Shown: positions 54,709-64,000 of the stretch, piece by piece
Numbering within the stretch: the first letter of the stretch is position 1
How the letters are laid out: each line of letters opens with the position of its first letter
Assembly (NCBI GenBank): GCA_035384965.1
Contig: DAOOJE010000013.1
Coordinates: 1-64,000, forward strand
Direction of reading: 5' to 3'
Source: JAAYVZ01 sp035384965
GTDB lineage: Bacteria > Acidobacteriota > Thermoanaerobaculia > Thermoanaerobaculales > Thermoanaerobaculaceae
DNA: 64,000 nucleotides
Notes under the pieces: model-generated
Told to the model about the DNA's origin: nothing
The model's database searches: none
Seen by the model: only the letters and a program-made list of their open reading frames with translations
Position numbers and translations under genes: made by a program

Positions 54709-54711
54709 CGT

Positions 54712-55914
54712 ATGCCCAGCTTTGAATGGAAGGGACGAGATCGCGCCGGTCGGCCGCAGAGCGGCGTGCTGGTGGCTGACACCAAGGATGCCGCCCTGGC
54801 CGTCCTGCGGCGCCAGCAGGTGGTGCCGATCACGGTCAAGGAGAAGGGCAAGGAGATCGCCGTCCCCAAGGTGCGCGGCGGCGTGTCCGACAAGGCCCTC
54901 GCCGTCTTCACCCGGCAGTTTTCCGTCATGATCGACGCCGGCCTGCCGCTCGTGCAGTGCCTGCAGATCCTCGGCGAGCAGCAGGAAAACAAGGCGTTCC
55001 AGCGCATCATCCTGCAGGTCCGGGAAGACGTGGAGACGGGGTCCTCGCTCGCCAACGCCCTCAAGAAGCACCCACAGGCGTTTTCCGACCTCTACGTGAA
55101 CATGGTGGCGGCCGGCGAGGCGGGCGGTATCCTCGACACCATCCTCCAGCGCCTCGCGACCTACATCGAGAAGGCGGCCCGCCTCAAGGCCCAGGTCAAG
55201 GCGGCGATGATTTACCCGGTGACGGTCATCGCGATCGCCATCCTCGTCGTGTACGTGATCCTCTGGAAAGTCATCCCGGTCTTCGCGTCGCTGTTCGAGA
55301 GCCTGGGCGCCAGCCTGCCGCTGCCGACCCGCATCGTCGTCGCGCTCTCGAAGTTCGTGGGGCGCTTCTGGTGGCTCATTGCTCTCGTGCTGGTTGCCGG
55401 CATCATTGCCGTGCGCCAGTACTACAAGACTCCCCAGGGCAAGTTGGTCATCGACAAGATCTTGCTCAAGACGCCAGTGCTCGGCATGGTGCTGCGCAAG
55501 ATCGCGGTGGCGCGCTTCTGCCGCACCCTCGGCACTTTGCTGTCGGCGGGCGTGCCGGTGCTCGAGTCCCTCGAGATCACCGCCAGGACCTCCGGCAACG
55601 CGGTCATCGAGCGCGCCATCCTGGAGGTCCGCAAGCAGGTCGAGGAAGGCAAGACCCTGGCCGAACCCCTCAAGGCCACGAACCAGTTCCCGCCGATGGT
55701 GGTGCAGATGATCAGCGTCGGCGAGGCGACCGGCGCCATGGACACCATGCTCGCGAAGATCGCCGAGTTCTACGAAGAAGAAGTCGACACGGCGGTGGCG
55801 GGCATGATGAAGCTCATCGAGCCGGTCATGATCTTCTTCCTCGGCGTGGTGATCGGCGGCATCGTCATCGCGATGTACCTGCCGATGTTCGACCTCATCT
55901 CCAAGATCGGATGA
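54712..55914 (+). CDS. pilC: Type IV pilus platform protein PilC, 400 aa
   Basis: PilC/GspF family: FTRQFSVMIDAGLPLVQCLQIL in the first repeat and FCRTLGTLLSAGVPVLESLEITA in the second, with helices at about 170-195, 220-245 and near the end (VMIFFLGVVIGGIVIAMYLPMF). The ATG is 4 nt after the pilT stop. The paralogue in the secretion operon (43765) is clearly different. Confidence 0.95.
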   Translation: MPSFEWKGRDRAGRPQSGVLVADTKDAALAVLRRQQVVPITVKEKGKEIAVPKVRGGVSDKALAVFTRQFSVMIDAGLPLVQCLQILGEQQENKAFQRIILQVREDVETGSSLANALKKHPQAFSDLYVNMVAAGEAGGILDTILQRLATYIEKAARLKAQVKAAMIYPVTVIAIAILVVYVILWKVIPVFASLFESLGASLPLPTRIVVALSKFVGRFWWLIALVLVAGIIAVRQYYKTPQGKLVIDKILLKTPVLGMVLRKIAVARFCRTLGTLLSAGVPVLESLEITARTSGNAVIERAILEVRKQVEEGKTLAEPLKATNQFPPMVVQMISVGEATGAMDTMLAKIAEFYEEEVDTAVAGMMKLIEPVMIFFLGVVIGGIVIAMYLPMFDLISKIG

Positions 55915-57577
55915 GTTCGCCTGCTGGCTTCCGGGCCGATTCGACGGTCGGCCCGGAGCCGCCCGTCCCGGGCCTCGCGCGTGCGGTCAGGTGGTTGATC
56001 GGCATGCGCCTGCTTGCCGTTTCCGGGTTGCTCGTGGGCGCCCTCCTCGTGCAGGTCTCGAGCGAGGAGATCCTGCCCATCGGTCCCCTGATCCGGGTGG
56101 CGGGGCTCGCCTACCTGCTCTCGCTGGTCTGGATCGTGTTGCTCCTGGTGCGCGTTCCGCCCGGGCTGCACGGGGGGCTCCAGCTCGCCGGGGACCTGGC
56201 GGTGGTCACCGCGCTCATCTTCGTGACCGGTGGACCCAGCTCGCCGTTTTCGTTCCTGTTCATGATCCCGGTCGCCCTCGGCGCGCACCTGTTCGGGCTG
56301 CGAGGGGCGCTCACCACGGCCGGTGCGGCGTTCGTCTCCTACGCCGGGCTCGTCGAGCTGGTCGCCTTTCGCCTCGTCTCGGTCCCGGCTTACGCCCCGC
56401 CGGTGCCGGTGGGAGGCAGCACCGGCCTCGGGCTCCAGCTCGTGGTCACCGGCATCGGCTTCGCGATCGTCGCGATCCTCACCTCGTTTCTCGCCCACTC
56501 GGTGCGCCGGGCCGAGCAGCAGCTGCTGGGCGAGCGCACGGCCAGCGCCCGCTTTCTCGCGCTTTCCGACGACGTCTTGCGCTCGGTCGACTCGGGTGTG
56601 CTGGCGGTGGACCTCGACGGCCGGGTCGTGCTCGGCAACCCCGCGGCCATGCGCATTCTCGGCCGCGACGAGGCGGTCGAGGGGAAGCTCGTCGACCAGC
56701 TTCTCGGACTCGAGAACGTTTCGTGGTCGGAGGTGCTGAAAAAGGTCTCGGCTTCCGGCCCGGTCAAGCTCGAAGGCACGGAAATCGGGCGCCGCGTTCC
56801 GGTGGGGTGCACGGTCACGCCCTTGCGCAGCGGCGAGGGCCGCCTCGTGGGGTTCGTGATCCACTTCCGCGACCTCACCGAGGTGAGGGAGACGACGCGC
56901 CGCGAGAGCCTCCGCGAGCGCATGGCGGCGGTCGGCCAGATGGCGGCCGGCATCGCGCACGAGATTCGCAACCCCCTCGCCTCGATTTCCGGCTCGGCCC
57001 AGGTGCTCGGCAAGGTCCCGGGGCTCGGCGAGAGCGAGCGGCGCCTCTCCCGCATCATCGTCGAGGAGTCGCGCCGCCTGTCCGCGACCATCGAGTCGTT
57101 CCTCGCCTACGCCCGCCCGCCGGAGCCGCAGCCCGGCCCGTGCCAAATCGGGTCGATCCTCGCCGACACCCTCACCCTGTTCGCCAACTCCCCGGAGGTG
57201 ACGCCGGCGCACCGCATCGAACTCGACATCCGGCCGCACCCCGAGCCCGTCCTCGCGGACGAGCGGCAGCTACGGCAAGCGTTCTTCAACCTCGCCCGCA
57301 ACGCCGTCCAGGCCATGCCGCACGGTGGTACGATGCGCGTCATCGCCGCTCCCGAGAACGGCGAGTATGTGATCCGCTGGAGCGACGAGGGGATAGGCAT
57401 GACGGCCTCGCAGATCGACGAGATCTTCCAGCCTTTCAAGGCCTTCCGCCAGGGAGGAACGGGGCTCGGACTGGCCGTCGTGTACTCGATCGTCAGCGAG
57501 CACCGCGGCGACATCAAGGTCGAGAGCGTCCCCGGCCAGGGCTCGACCTTCACCTTGCGGCTCCCGCTGGGATCGCC

Positions 57578-57581
<4 letters not shown>
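55911..57581 (+). CDS. pilS: Sensor histidine kinase PilS, 556 aa
   Basis: Six or so N-terminal transmembrane helices (about 25-200), then a PAS domain (DDVLRSVDSGVLAVDLDGRVVLGNPAAMRILG), a HisKA domain with the phosphoacceptor His350 in AHEIRNPLASISGSAQVLG, and an HATPase domain with NLARNAVQAMP and DEGIGM, GGTGLGLAVVYSIV. This layout is the PilS of PilSR systems. ATG 55911 overlaps the pilC stop, so the kinase is made with the pilus machine. Confidence 0.92.
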
Positions 57582-58924
<1,343 letters not shown>

Positions 58925-58927
58925 CGC

Positions 58928-59380
58928 GTGACGACCGCGCTCGTGGCCCTGCTCCTGTGGCTCGCCCCACCCCCGCACCCCGCCTGCGTGCTCCCCGATG
59001 GCGCGACGGTCAAGCTCGAGCTTGCCGTCACCGACCAGGACCGCGCCCTCGGGCTCATGTTCCGGGATGTCGTGCCGCCCGACACAGGGATGCTTTTCAT
59101 CTTTTCGGAAGACGGCATCTGGCCGTTCTGGATGAAGGACACCTTCGTGAGCCTGGACCTCATTTGGCTCGACGCGAGCGGCACGGTCGTGGAGGTCAGG
59201 ACCGACGTGCCGCCGTGCAGGCTCGACCCCTGTCCCTCGTACGCGCCGGCGGCCCAGAGTCGCGCCGTGCTCGAGATGGTGGCCGGCTCCGCCGTCCGGC
59301 ACGGTATCAGGCCCGGCACGACGCTGCGCTTTTCGGCGGTGCCGGGCTATCCGCTGCCGCCTCCCACCAGGACGAAGTAG
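58928..59380 (+). CDS. DUF192 protein, exported, 150 aa
   Basis: Hydrophobic start (MTTALVALLLWLAPPPHPA, likely signal peptide) followed by a DUF192 domain: LAVTDQDRALGLMFRDVVPPDTGMLFIF and FWMKDTFVSLDLIWLDASG are the family hallmarks. The function of DUF192 proteins is not well established; some are linked to stress and secreted protein quality. GTG 58928 follows pilR by 3 nt, so it is the operon tail. Confidence 0.85.
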   Translation: MTTALVALLLWLAPPPHPACVLPDGATVKLELAVTDQDRALGLMFRDVVPPDTGMLFIFSEDGIWPFWMKDTFVSLDLIWLDASGTVVEVRTDVPPCRLDPCPSYAPAAQSRAVLEMVAGSAVRHGIRPGTTLRFSAVPGYPLPPPTRTK

Positions 59381-59510
59381 CCCTCGGCCAGTCGCCCGCG
59401 AATGACGGATCCAGAGCCCCCAGTGCGGCAAGGGGTGGAGGTGACTGGCCGTTGGCTGCGGGAGGGGAGGTCAGAGGCCTGAATGGCTGGCGACCCGGCG
59501 GCCTGTCGGG

Positions 59511-59795
59511 TCAGGACGACGGCTTCGACGGAGCGGGCGGCGCCGGCTTGCTCTCGGACGCAGGCTTGGCGGGCTCGCCGGGCGCCGTGGAAGGGGCTTC
59601 TCTGTCCTTCCTGCCGGCCCGGGCGTAGTCGGTGACGTACCAGCCGCTGCCCTTGAACCGGAGCGCCGGGGCCGAGATCACTTTCAGCATCTGGCCGCCG
59701 CAGCGTGCGCACTCGGCGGGGGGGGGGTCCCCGGAACGCTGCAGGACCTCGATCGTTTCACCACAGCTCGAACACCTGTACTCGTACAAAGGCAT
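59511..59795 (-). CDS. FmdB-family zinc ribbon protein, 94 aa
   Basis: MPLYEYRCSSCGETIEVLQRSGDPPPAECARCGG is the FmdB/CxxC_CxxC_SSSS family: two CXXC knuckles bind one zinc. APALRFKGSGWYVTDYA is the conserved second half, followed by a Pro/Ala-rich tail of low complexity. Proposed regulatory role; target unknown. ATG 59795 is preferred over a start 21 nt upstream because it follows a GGAGGG site and gives the canonical MPLYEY start. Confidence 0.9.
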   Translation of the reverse strand: MPLYEYRCSSCGETIEVLQRSGDPPPAECARCGGQMLKVISAPALRFKGSGWYVTDYARAGRKDREAPSTAPGEPAKPASESKPAPPAPSKPSS

Positions 59796-59843
59796 GAACA
59801 CCCTCCGTGGAGGCACGCGCGCCCGCTCTCGACCGTGCCGGGG

Positions 59844-60611
59844 CTAGCCGCCCGACGGCACCTGCACCTTGATGCCGGCCGCGGAGTCCTTTTCCTTGCG
59901 GATCAGCCCCAGGCAGTGGAGAGCGTAGATGATGCGGGCGTTGAGGCCGGCGCTCAGAGGCCCGCTCTCGCACAGCTCGAACAGCGTCCGGCGGCCGTCC
60001 ATGAGGCTGAGCAGCTCCTCCTCGCTCCCCTCGAGCTGGATGCCCTCCAGGTGCTCCGGCACGGGAAGCCTCGAAAAGACCGTGTTCTTGCCGCCGAGCC
60101 GGCTGATCAGCCGCTTCGCGTCCGGCACGGTCTTGCAGCCGTGGAGGATGGCGCGCGGCGTCGGGATGCGGAGCTTGTAGACCTCGTCCACGCGATCGGC
60201 GCCGAGCGTGAACGTCACCAGCCCCTCGGAGAGCCCGAACAGGCTCCAGACGATGCGCTGAACCTGCTCGAGAACGGCGGTGCGCATCTCGGCCTCGGTG
60301 AGCACGCCCATCTGGACCAGGATCTGTCCGTGCCGCTTGTGGGGGTTGTCGAGGAGCATGAGCGCCGACGCCCGGTACTGCTCCATCGTGATCCGCCCCG
60401 CCGCCAGGAGCATGTCGCCAAGCGACTCGCCGCGGTTGGTCGACGAGGCGAAGATGATGTCACCGTTGAGGATGAAGACCCGCTTGGTGCAGTCGCCGAG
60501 CTGCGCCTCGACGACTCCCGGCACCCGATAGCGGTGGATCGTCGCCAGCATCTCGGGCAGCGGGGTCTCGGCCAGGTCGCCGACGTAGATGTGCCGCGCC
60601 TCACCAACCAC
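59844..60611 (-). CDS. DUF4388 (PatA-like) protein, 255 aa
   Basis: An N-terminal DUF4388 domain (about 7-105) of the type found in gliding, motility and two-component proteins of delta-proteobacteria and acidobacteria: PLPEMLATIHRYRVPGVVEAQLGD and FILNGDIIFASSTNRGESLGDMLL. The C-terminal part has a helical, winged-helix-like look (LFELCESGPLSAGLNARIIYALHCLGLI). No catalytic residues are evident. GTG 60611 lies 7 nt after a TGCTACCAT box and is thus probably leaderless. Confidence 0.82.
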   Translation of the reverse strand: MVGEARHIYVGDLAETPLPEMLATIHRYRVPGVVEAQLGDCTKRVFILNGDIIFASSTNRGESLGDMLLAAGRITMEQYRASALMLLDNPHKRHGQILVQMGVLTEAEMRTAVLEQVQRIVWSLFGLSEGLVTFTLGADRVDEVYKLRIPTPRAILHGCKTVPDAKRLISRLGGKNTVFSRLPVPEHLEGIQLEGSEEELLSLMDGRRTLFELCESGPLSAGLNARIIYALHCLGLIRKEKDSAAGIKVQVPSGG

Positions 60612-60618
60612 GAGAAGA

Positions 60619-60627
60619 ATGGTAGCA
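60619..60627 (-). promoter_or_regulatory. TGCTACCAT extended -10 box, 7 nt before the DUF4388 gene
   Basis: On the minus strand TGC-TACCAT ends seven bases before GTG 60611. TGNTANNNT plus the same spacing as other boxes in the window. Confidence 0.5.
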
Positions 60628-60667
60628 CGGCCTCTCCACTCCCGCTCGCGGATGATAGACTGGAGGC

Positions 60668-60766
60668 GGAAGCGCCTGGGGCCTGGTGGCTCTCGCGGTC
60701 TTCAAAACCGTTGCGCCGTGCGGCTGCCGTACGGTGGGTGGGTTCGATTCCCATGCGCTTCCGCCA
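60668..60766 (+). tRNA. selC: tRNA-Sec (anticodon TCA), CCA encoded
   Basis: The acceptor arms GGAAGCGC (60668-60675) and GCGCTTCC (60755-60762) form eight base pairs, the length unique to selenocysteine tRNA. Discriminator G is followed by an encoded CCA (60764-60766). The anticodon stem CGGT/ACCG closes the loop CTTCAAA with TCA at 60702-60704. The long variable arm (TTGCGCC...) and T loop TTCGATT with stem GTGGG/CCCAT are present. Length 99 nt is typical. It implies selA, selB and selD elsewhere and at least one selenoprotein; none is evident in this window. Confidence 0.95.
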
Positions 60767-61027
60767 CTTACAAGCCATCCCCGCCGGCATCCAGAAACAC
60801 GCGTCTTCCGGTTCCATGCCGGTTCTCTGCTCACTCGCAGTCCTGGCACCTCCCCTGGCTCCCTCGTTTCCTACTGACGCCCACCCGCGCCCAGGGAGCC
60901 CGATTCCCCCGGCGCCGGGCCGCGCCGCCAGCCCTTACGTCAAAGGCGGTGTGGCCATCGACACCCTGGTCCTCATGGGGCAGGATCCCGGGTTCCTGCG
61001 GGTCTGCCCCTTCGCGGTGCCGCGGGG

Positions 61028-62560
61028 CTACCAGGACGAGCCGAGCTCGCCGACCTCGGCCTCGACCGCATCGAGCACGTCGCAGCGCTCGACGGCCGCC
61101 ATCATGGCGTTGTGGTCCGGGAAGAGCGGGCGATCCTCGTCGAGATGCGCCACGACCTTGCGGACCGCGGCCTTGGCGGCGCGCGTCCCAAGGCCAGGTG
61201 TGAACTCCCTGAAATCGAGCGCCTGGGCCGCGGCGATCAGCTCGATCCCCAGCACGCCGTAGGCGTTGGCGAGGATCTGCTTGGTCTTCAGCGCGGCGTT
61301 CATGCCCATCGACACGAAGTCCTCCTGGTCAGCCGCCGCCGGGATCGACTGGCAGCACGACGGCGTCGAGAGGATGCGCTGCTCGACAATGAGCGTGTCG
61401 GCGGTGTACTGCGAGAGCATGAGCCCGGAAAACATGCCGGCGCCCCTGGTGAGGAACTCCGGCAGCCCGACCGAGAGCGCCGGGTTGAGCAGCCGGTTGA
61501 GCCGGCGTTCGGAGAGCACCGAGACGGTCGTGAGCCCGGCGCCGATCATGTCGAGCGGGAGCGACACCGGCGTGCCCTGGAAGTTGGCGCCGGTGAGCAC
61601 GAGGTTGTCCTCGGCCACGAACACCGGGTTGTCGGCCACGGCGTTGAGCTCGATCTCGACCTGGGCGCGGGCGTACGCCATGGCGTCGCGCACGGCGCCG
61701 ATGACTTGCGGCGTGGAGCGCATCGAGTAGGCGTCCTGCACCTTGGTCTTGAGCTTGCCGGTGACGAGGTCGGAACCGGCGATGACCTTCCGGAGGTTGG
61801 CGGCGCAGGTGATGGCGCCCTTGAAGCCGCGCAACACGTGGAGCTTGTCTTGGTACGGCTTCATGTTGGCGAGCAGCGCCTCGAGCGACATGGCGGCGGC
61901 GATCTCCGCCTGCTTCAGCCAGCGCTCGGCGTCGTAAAGGATCAGGCAGGCGATGCCCGTGATGAGGTTGGAGCCGTTGATGGCAGCGAGGCCGTCACGC
62001 GCCTTCAGCCCCGGCACCGGGATCCCGGCCAGTTCCATCGCTCGCGCCGTCGGCATGCGCTCACCCCGGTAAAACGCCTCGCCTTCGCCCATGAGCGAGA
62101 GCGCGAGCTGGCTCATCGGCGAGAGGTCGCCGCAGGCGCCCACCGAGCCCTTCTCGCACACCACGGGAGTCACGCCCTTGTTGAGGAGGTCGACATAGGT
62201 GAGGGTGATCTCGGGGCGACACCCGGAGTAGCCGCGGGCATGCACGTTGATGCGGGACAGGATCGCCGCCCGCACATGCTCGATCGGACACGGCTGGCCG
62301 ATCCCGGCCGCGTGGTTGTAAATCAAATAGCGCTGAAACTGCTTGACTTGCTCGTCAGAGAGCACCACCTCGGAGAACTCGCCGATGCCGGTGTTGACGC
62401 CGTACATGATCTCGTGGGCGTCGACCTTGCGCTCGAGCATGGCGCGGCAGGTCTTGATGCGCTCCAGGGCCTCGGGTGCCAGCTCGACCTTCTCGCCGAA
62501 GCGGGCGACGCGCACGACATCTTCGATCCGGAGATGGTGTCCATCACAAGTCACGGCCAT
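61028..62560 (-). CDS. hutH: Histidine/aromatic amino-acid ammonia-lyase family, Cys variant of the MIO motif, 510 aa
   Basis: Forms trans-urocanate and ammonia from histidine if it is HutH. Fold landmarks: YGVNTGIGEF, GLAAINGSNLITG, QDAYSMRSTPQVIGAV and SQYTADTLIVEQ. The self-cyclising tripeptide, Ala-Ser-Gly in known HAL, reads Ala142-Cys143-Gly144 (codon TGC, 62134-62132), at exactly the usual position. Cys at this site is reported to support MIO formation in an engineered HAL, so activity is possible. Other aromatic lyase specificities (PAL/TAL, aminomutase) cannot be excluded. The start has GAGGAGA upstream; no other hut gene is near. Confidence 0.88.
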   Translation of the reverse strand: MAVTCDGHHLRIEDVVRVARFGEKVELAPEALERIKTCRAMLERKVDAHEIMYGVNTGIGEFSEVVLSDEQVKQFQRYLIYNHAAGIGQPCPIEHVRAAILSRINVHARGYSGCRPEITLTYVDLLNKGVTPVVCEKGSVGACGDLSPMSQLALSLMGEGEAFYRGERMPTARAMELAGIPVPGLKARDGLAAINGSNLITGIACLILYDAERWLKQAEIAAAMSLEALLANMKPYQDKLHVLRGFKGAITCAANLRKVIAGSDLVTGKLKTKVQDAYSMRSTPQVIGAVRDAMAYARAQVEIELNAVADNPVFVAEDNLVLTGANFQGTPVSLPLDMIGAGLTTVSVLSERRLNRLLNPALSVGLPEFLTRGAGMFSGLMLSQYTADTLIVEQRILSTPSCCQSIPAAADQEDFVSMGMNAALKTKQILANAYGVLGIELIAAAQALDFREFTPGLGTRAAKAAVRKVVAHLDEDRPLFPDHNAMMAAVERCDVLDAVEAEVGELGSSW

Positions 62561-62613
62561 GGGGGTCTCCTCGGGCGCGGGGCCTTGCTCGGCCCCTGAC
62601 GCGATGTCCGGGC

Positions 62614-62619
62614 ATCATA
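62614..62619 (-). promoter_or_regulatory. TATGAT -10 hexamer upstream of the ammonia-lyase gene
   Basis: On the minus strand TATGAT (five of six to consensus) lies about 53 nt before the ATG and leaves room for the GAGGAGA ribosome site. The -35 region is not convincing. Confidence 0.35.
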
Positions 62620-62644
62620 CCCCGCTCCTGCCGCCGCGGGACAC

Positions 62645-63419
62645 CTACCCGGCGGGCTCGAGGAGACCGAAATCCGACTCGTAGCGTTCCGAGAGCGCGA
62701 AGAGACCGCTTCCGGCCCGGGGCAGCACCTCGAAGATCCCCCAGAACCCCGCCTCGCGGGGGTGGTCGAGCGTCACCTCGCGGCCCGTCGGCCCCCCGTC
62801 GATCGCGACCTCGACCAGGCGCGGGCGGGAGCGTCGGCGTGGCCTGCGCTTGGGCGCACTGTACCGTTTCTCGCTCGCGTGCCTGCGCCAAGCCGCTCGC
62901 CACCTCTCTCTCGCCGGCTCCGGCACCCGGCCGACGCCGTGCTCGACCGGAGCGTCCAACAGGCCGGTCACCTGCCCCGCCCCGATCGCGAATGACGCCG
63001 GCACGCCGGCGAAGAACTGCCCCAGCGGGTCGTCCAGATCCCCAGCCTGCGAGTGGATCCGCGATCGCACCGCGACCTTGACGTTCGAGGCCATCCGCAA
63101 CGCTTCGAAAGTCTGCCGCGCAAGGATGAGCCGAACGGCGTTCTCGTGCCTTTTCGTGTCCCCCGCCGGCACGGTGTCCGTGCAGGTCAGCGGCGCCGGG
63201 TTCGCCTGCCGCACCAGCAGGTGAAACGATGCGTTCGCCATCGTTGCATTGGGGTTGTGCACCCGCACGGTGGCGTCCCACACCGCCGGCGCCACCCCAC
63301 GCTTCGCTCACCGACGGCGAGAACGCATCCGTCCTTGCAGACCCACCCGGCACCGGGATCGTCGCCAGCATCGCGATTCCCATCCCTCGCACCCCGTCGA
63401 CGATCTGACCGTGCTTCAT
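62645..63419 (-). pseudogene. Frameshifted secreted-protein gene of the recurring VHNPN type
   Basis: A start at 63419 with a good AAAGGAG site opens a frame with ATIPVPGGSARTDAFSPSVSEAW. Near 63293-63310 the coding signal moves to another minus frame and continues VAPAVWDATVRVHNPNATMANASFHLL, then TFEALRMASNVKVAVRSRIHS and GQFFAGVPASFAIGAG. This order resembles a secreted repeat-type module: value strand, HNPN turn, Gly-Gln-Phe. One extra G in GCGTGGGGTGGC would join the frames. Beyond about residue 110 of the second frame the sequence becomes Arg-rich and less convincing. It may be a true pseudogene or a sequencing error. Confidence 0.55.
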
Positions 63420-63704
63420 TCCCGACTCCTTTCGGTGTTTTCGGGAACGGCCTCGCCCTGCCTCACCTGATCTGCATGACCTGGCCGTGACCCCGCGGTG
63501 ACCCCGTTCGGGGATCCGTCAACGCGCCCCGACGGTCGAACGAAAGTCGTCCTCGACCACGACGACGTCCAAGTTCTTTTGGGTGGTGGGGCGGAGGAGG
63601 GTGGGAGGCAGCCATACCACGTGGGGGCGGGAGAGAAGACGCTCGACTGCCAACCGGGAGGGGAACGACGCTCGACTCTCGACCGGCCGGGCGGGGAGCG
63701 GTGG
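63420..63704. other. Intergenic region holding a tandem dispersed repeat; no gene seen
   Basis: The gap between the frameshifted gene (63419) and the cyanophycinase start (63744) is 324 nt including the promoter. Its left part (63420-63620) shows no gene; the right part carries the GTCGA-box repeat. A GAAAGTCGTC string at 63542-63551 recurs at 7204-7213. Confidence 0.5.
63621..63700 (-). repeat. Dispersed intergenic repeat, GTCGA-box family, tandem copy 4
   Basis: On the minus strand: CCCGCCCGGCCGGTCGAGAG, then TCGAGCGTCGTTCCCCTCCCGG, followed by a second unit GGCAGTCGAGCGTCTTCTCTCCCGCCCCC. Two units in tandem. It aligns over about 37 nt with the reverse complement of 7405-7445 (CCCGCCCACCCAGTCGAGAG). 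Confidence 0.6.
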
Positions 63705-63735
63705 TTGACGACCCCGGGGGGTCGCAGCCCACAAT
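63705..63735 (+). promoter_or_regulatory. Sigma-70 promoter of the cyanophycinase gene
   Basis: TTGACG (63705-63710), 19-nt spacer, CACAAT (63730-63735), then ATG eight bases on. The spacing to the start again leaves no ribosome site. Confidence 0.4.
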
Positions 63736-63743
63736 GGGGGCGT

Positions 63744-64000
63744 ATGAGTCCCTCGCGTTCCGGCTCCCGGACCTCCCGCGGTTTCATCGTTCCCATCGGC
63801 GGCGCCGAGGACAAGCTGGCGGACCGCACGATCCTGCGCCGCTTCGTCGAGCTGGCCGGTGGGCGCGACGCCCGCATCGCCATCGTCCCCACCGCCTCGG
63901 AACAACCCGATACCGGTGCCAACTACGAGAGGATCTTCCGCGACCTCGGCACCTGGTCCGCCCGGTCGCTGCCGATCGAGCAGCGCCTCGACTGCAGCCG
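63744..64000 (+). CDS. Cyanophycinase-like S51 peptidase, N-terminal part (cut by window end)
   Basis: The first 85 codons encode a serine hydrolase of the S51 family. GFIVPIGGAEDKLADRTILRRFVELAGGRDARIAIVPTASEQP is the classic cyanophycinase opening: glycine-rich GGAEDK loop, a PTAS segment and GANYERIFRDLG. The nucleophile motif lies beyond the window. It would break down cyanophycin (multi-L-arginyl-poly-L-aspartate) or similar dipeptide storage, releasing beta-Asp-Arg. Confidence 0.88.
   Translation, partial: MSPSRSGSRTSRGFIVPIGGAEDKLADRTILRRFVELAGGRDARIAIVPTASEQPDTGANYERIFRDLGTWSARSLPIEQRLDCS

Overview
The window is GC-rich, densely packed bacterial DNA with mostly high-GC third codon positions. 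Lipid A/Kdo/heptose genes (waaA, lpxK, split hldE, a heptosyltransferase) and two secretin/pilus-type machines show a Gram-negative diderm. The gene set (purSQLFMN operon, GTP-type PEPCK, a secretin with a cohesin-like tail, a DUF4388 protein, tRNA-Sec) best fits an uncultured Acidobacteriota, perhaps Thermoanaerobaculia. That placement is inference from gene content.

Layout. 1-8.8 kb: housekeeping and small-enzyme genes (alpha/beta hydrolase, radical SAM/SPASM protein, ferredoxin-NADP reductase, SprT-like protein, M29 aminopeptidase, pckG, SDR, L,D-transpeptidase). 8.9-16.3 kb: a secreted-protein locus with a 1779-residue subtilase fused to a beta-propeller, a PqqD domain, the C-terminal remnant of a radical SAM/SPASM maturase and an HPr-kinase-like ATPase. 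PqqD and the maturase are both cut at their 5' ends and joined head to head. 16.5-26.1 kb: a plus-strand run with a thioredoxin/BACON secreted protein, an exported Memo-like protein, a 5-oxoprolinase set (pxpBC fusion, MFS carrier, pxpA), an LTA-synthase-like sulfatase and a membrane-anchored hydrolase. 26.1-33.6 kb (minus): a small lipoprotein, then purN, M, F, L, Q, S and a WalJ-like metallo-hydrolase. 33.7-46.8 kb (minus): dut, an M16 peptidase and a type II secretion/type IV pilus-like operon headed by an ECF sigma factor and its zinc-finger anti-sigma. 46.9-51.8 kb (plus): LPS core genes. 51.9-58.9 kb (plus): a second machine, pilB-pilT-pilC-pilS-pilR. 58.9-64 kb: a DUF192 protein, a zinc ribbon protein, a DUF4388 protein, tRNA-Sec, an ammonia-lyase with Cys in place of the MIO serine, a frameshifted secreted-protein gene and the start of a cyanophycinase.

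Genome-level signals. Neighbouring genes repeatedly overlap by ATGA, GTGA or TGATG, so translation is probably coupled in long operons. Nine starts are preceded by a -10-like hexamer 6-9 nt upstream, too close for a Shine-Dalgarno leader, which suggests leaderless transcripts. Most of these carry a GCTANNNT core. Two families of short dispersed intergenic repeats occur; copies form the tail of one protein, lie in the unusually long leader of a pseudopilin, and abut a pxpA reading frame that has no visible start codon.
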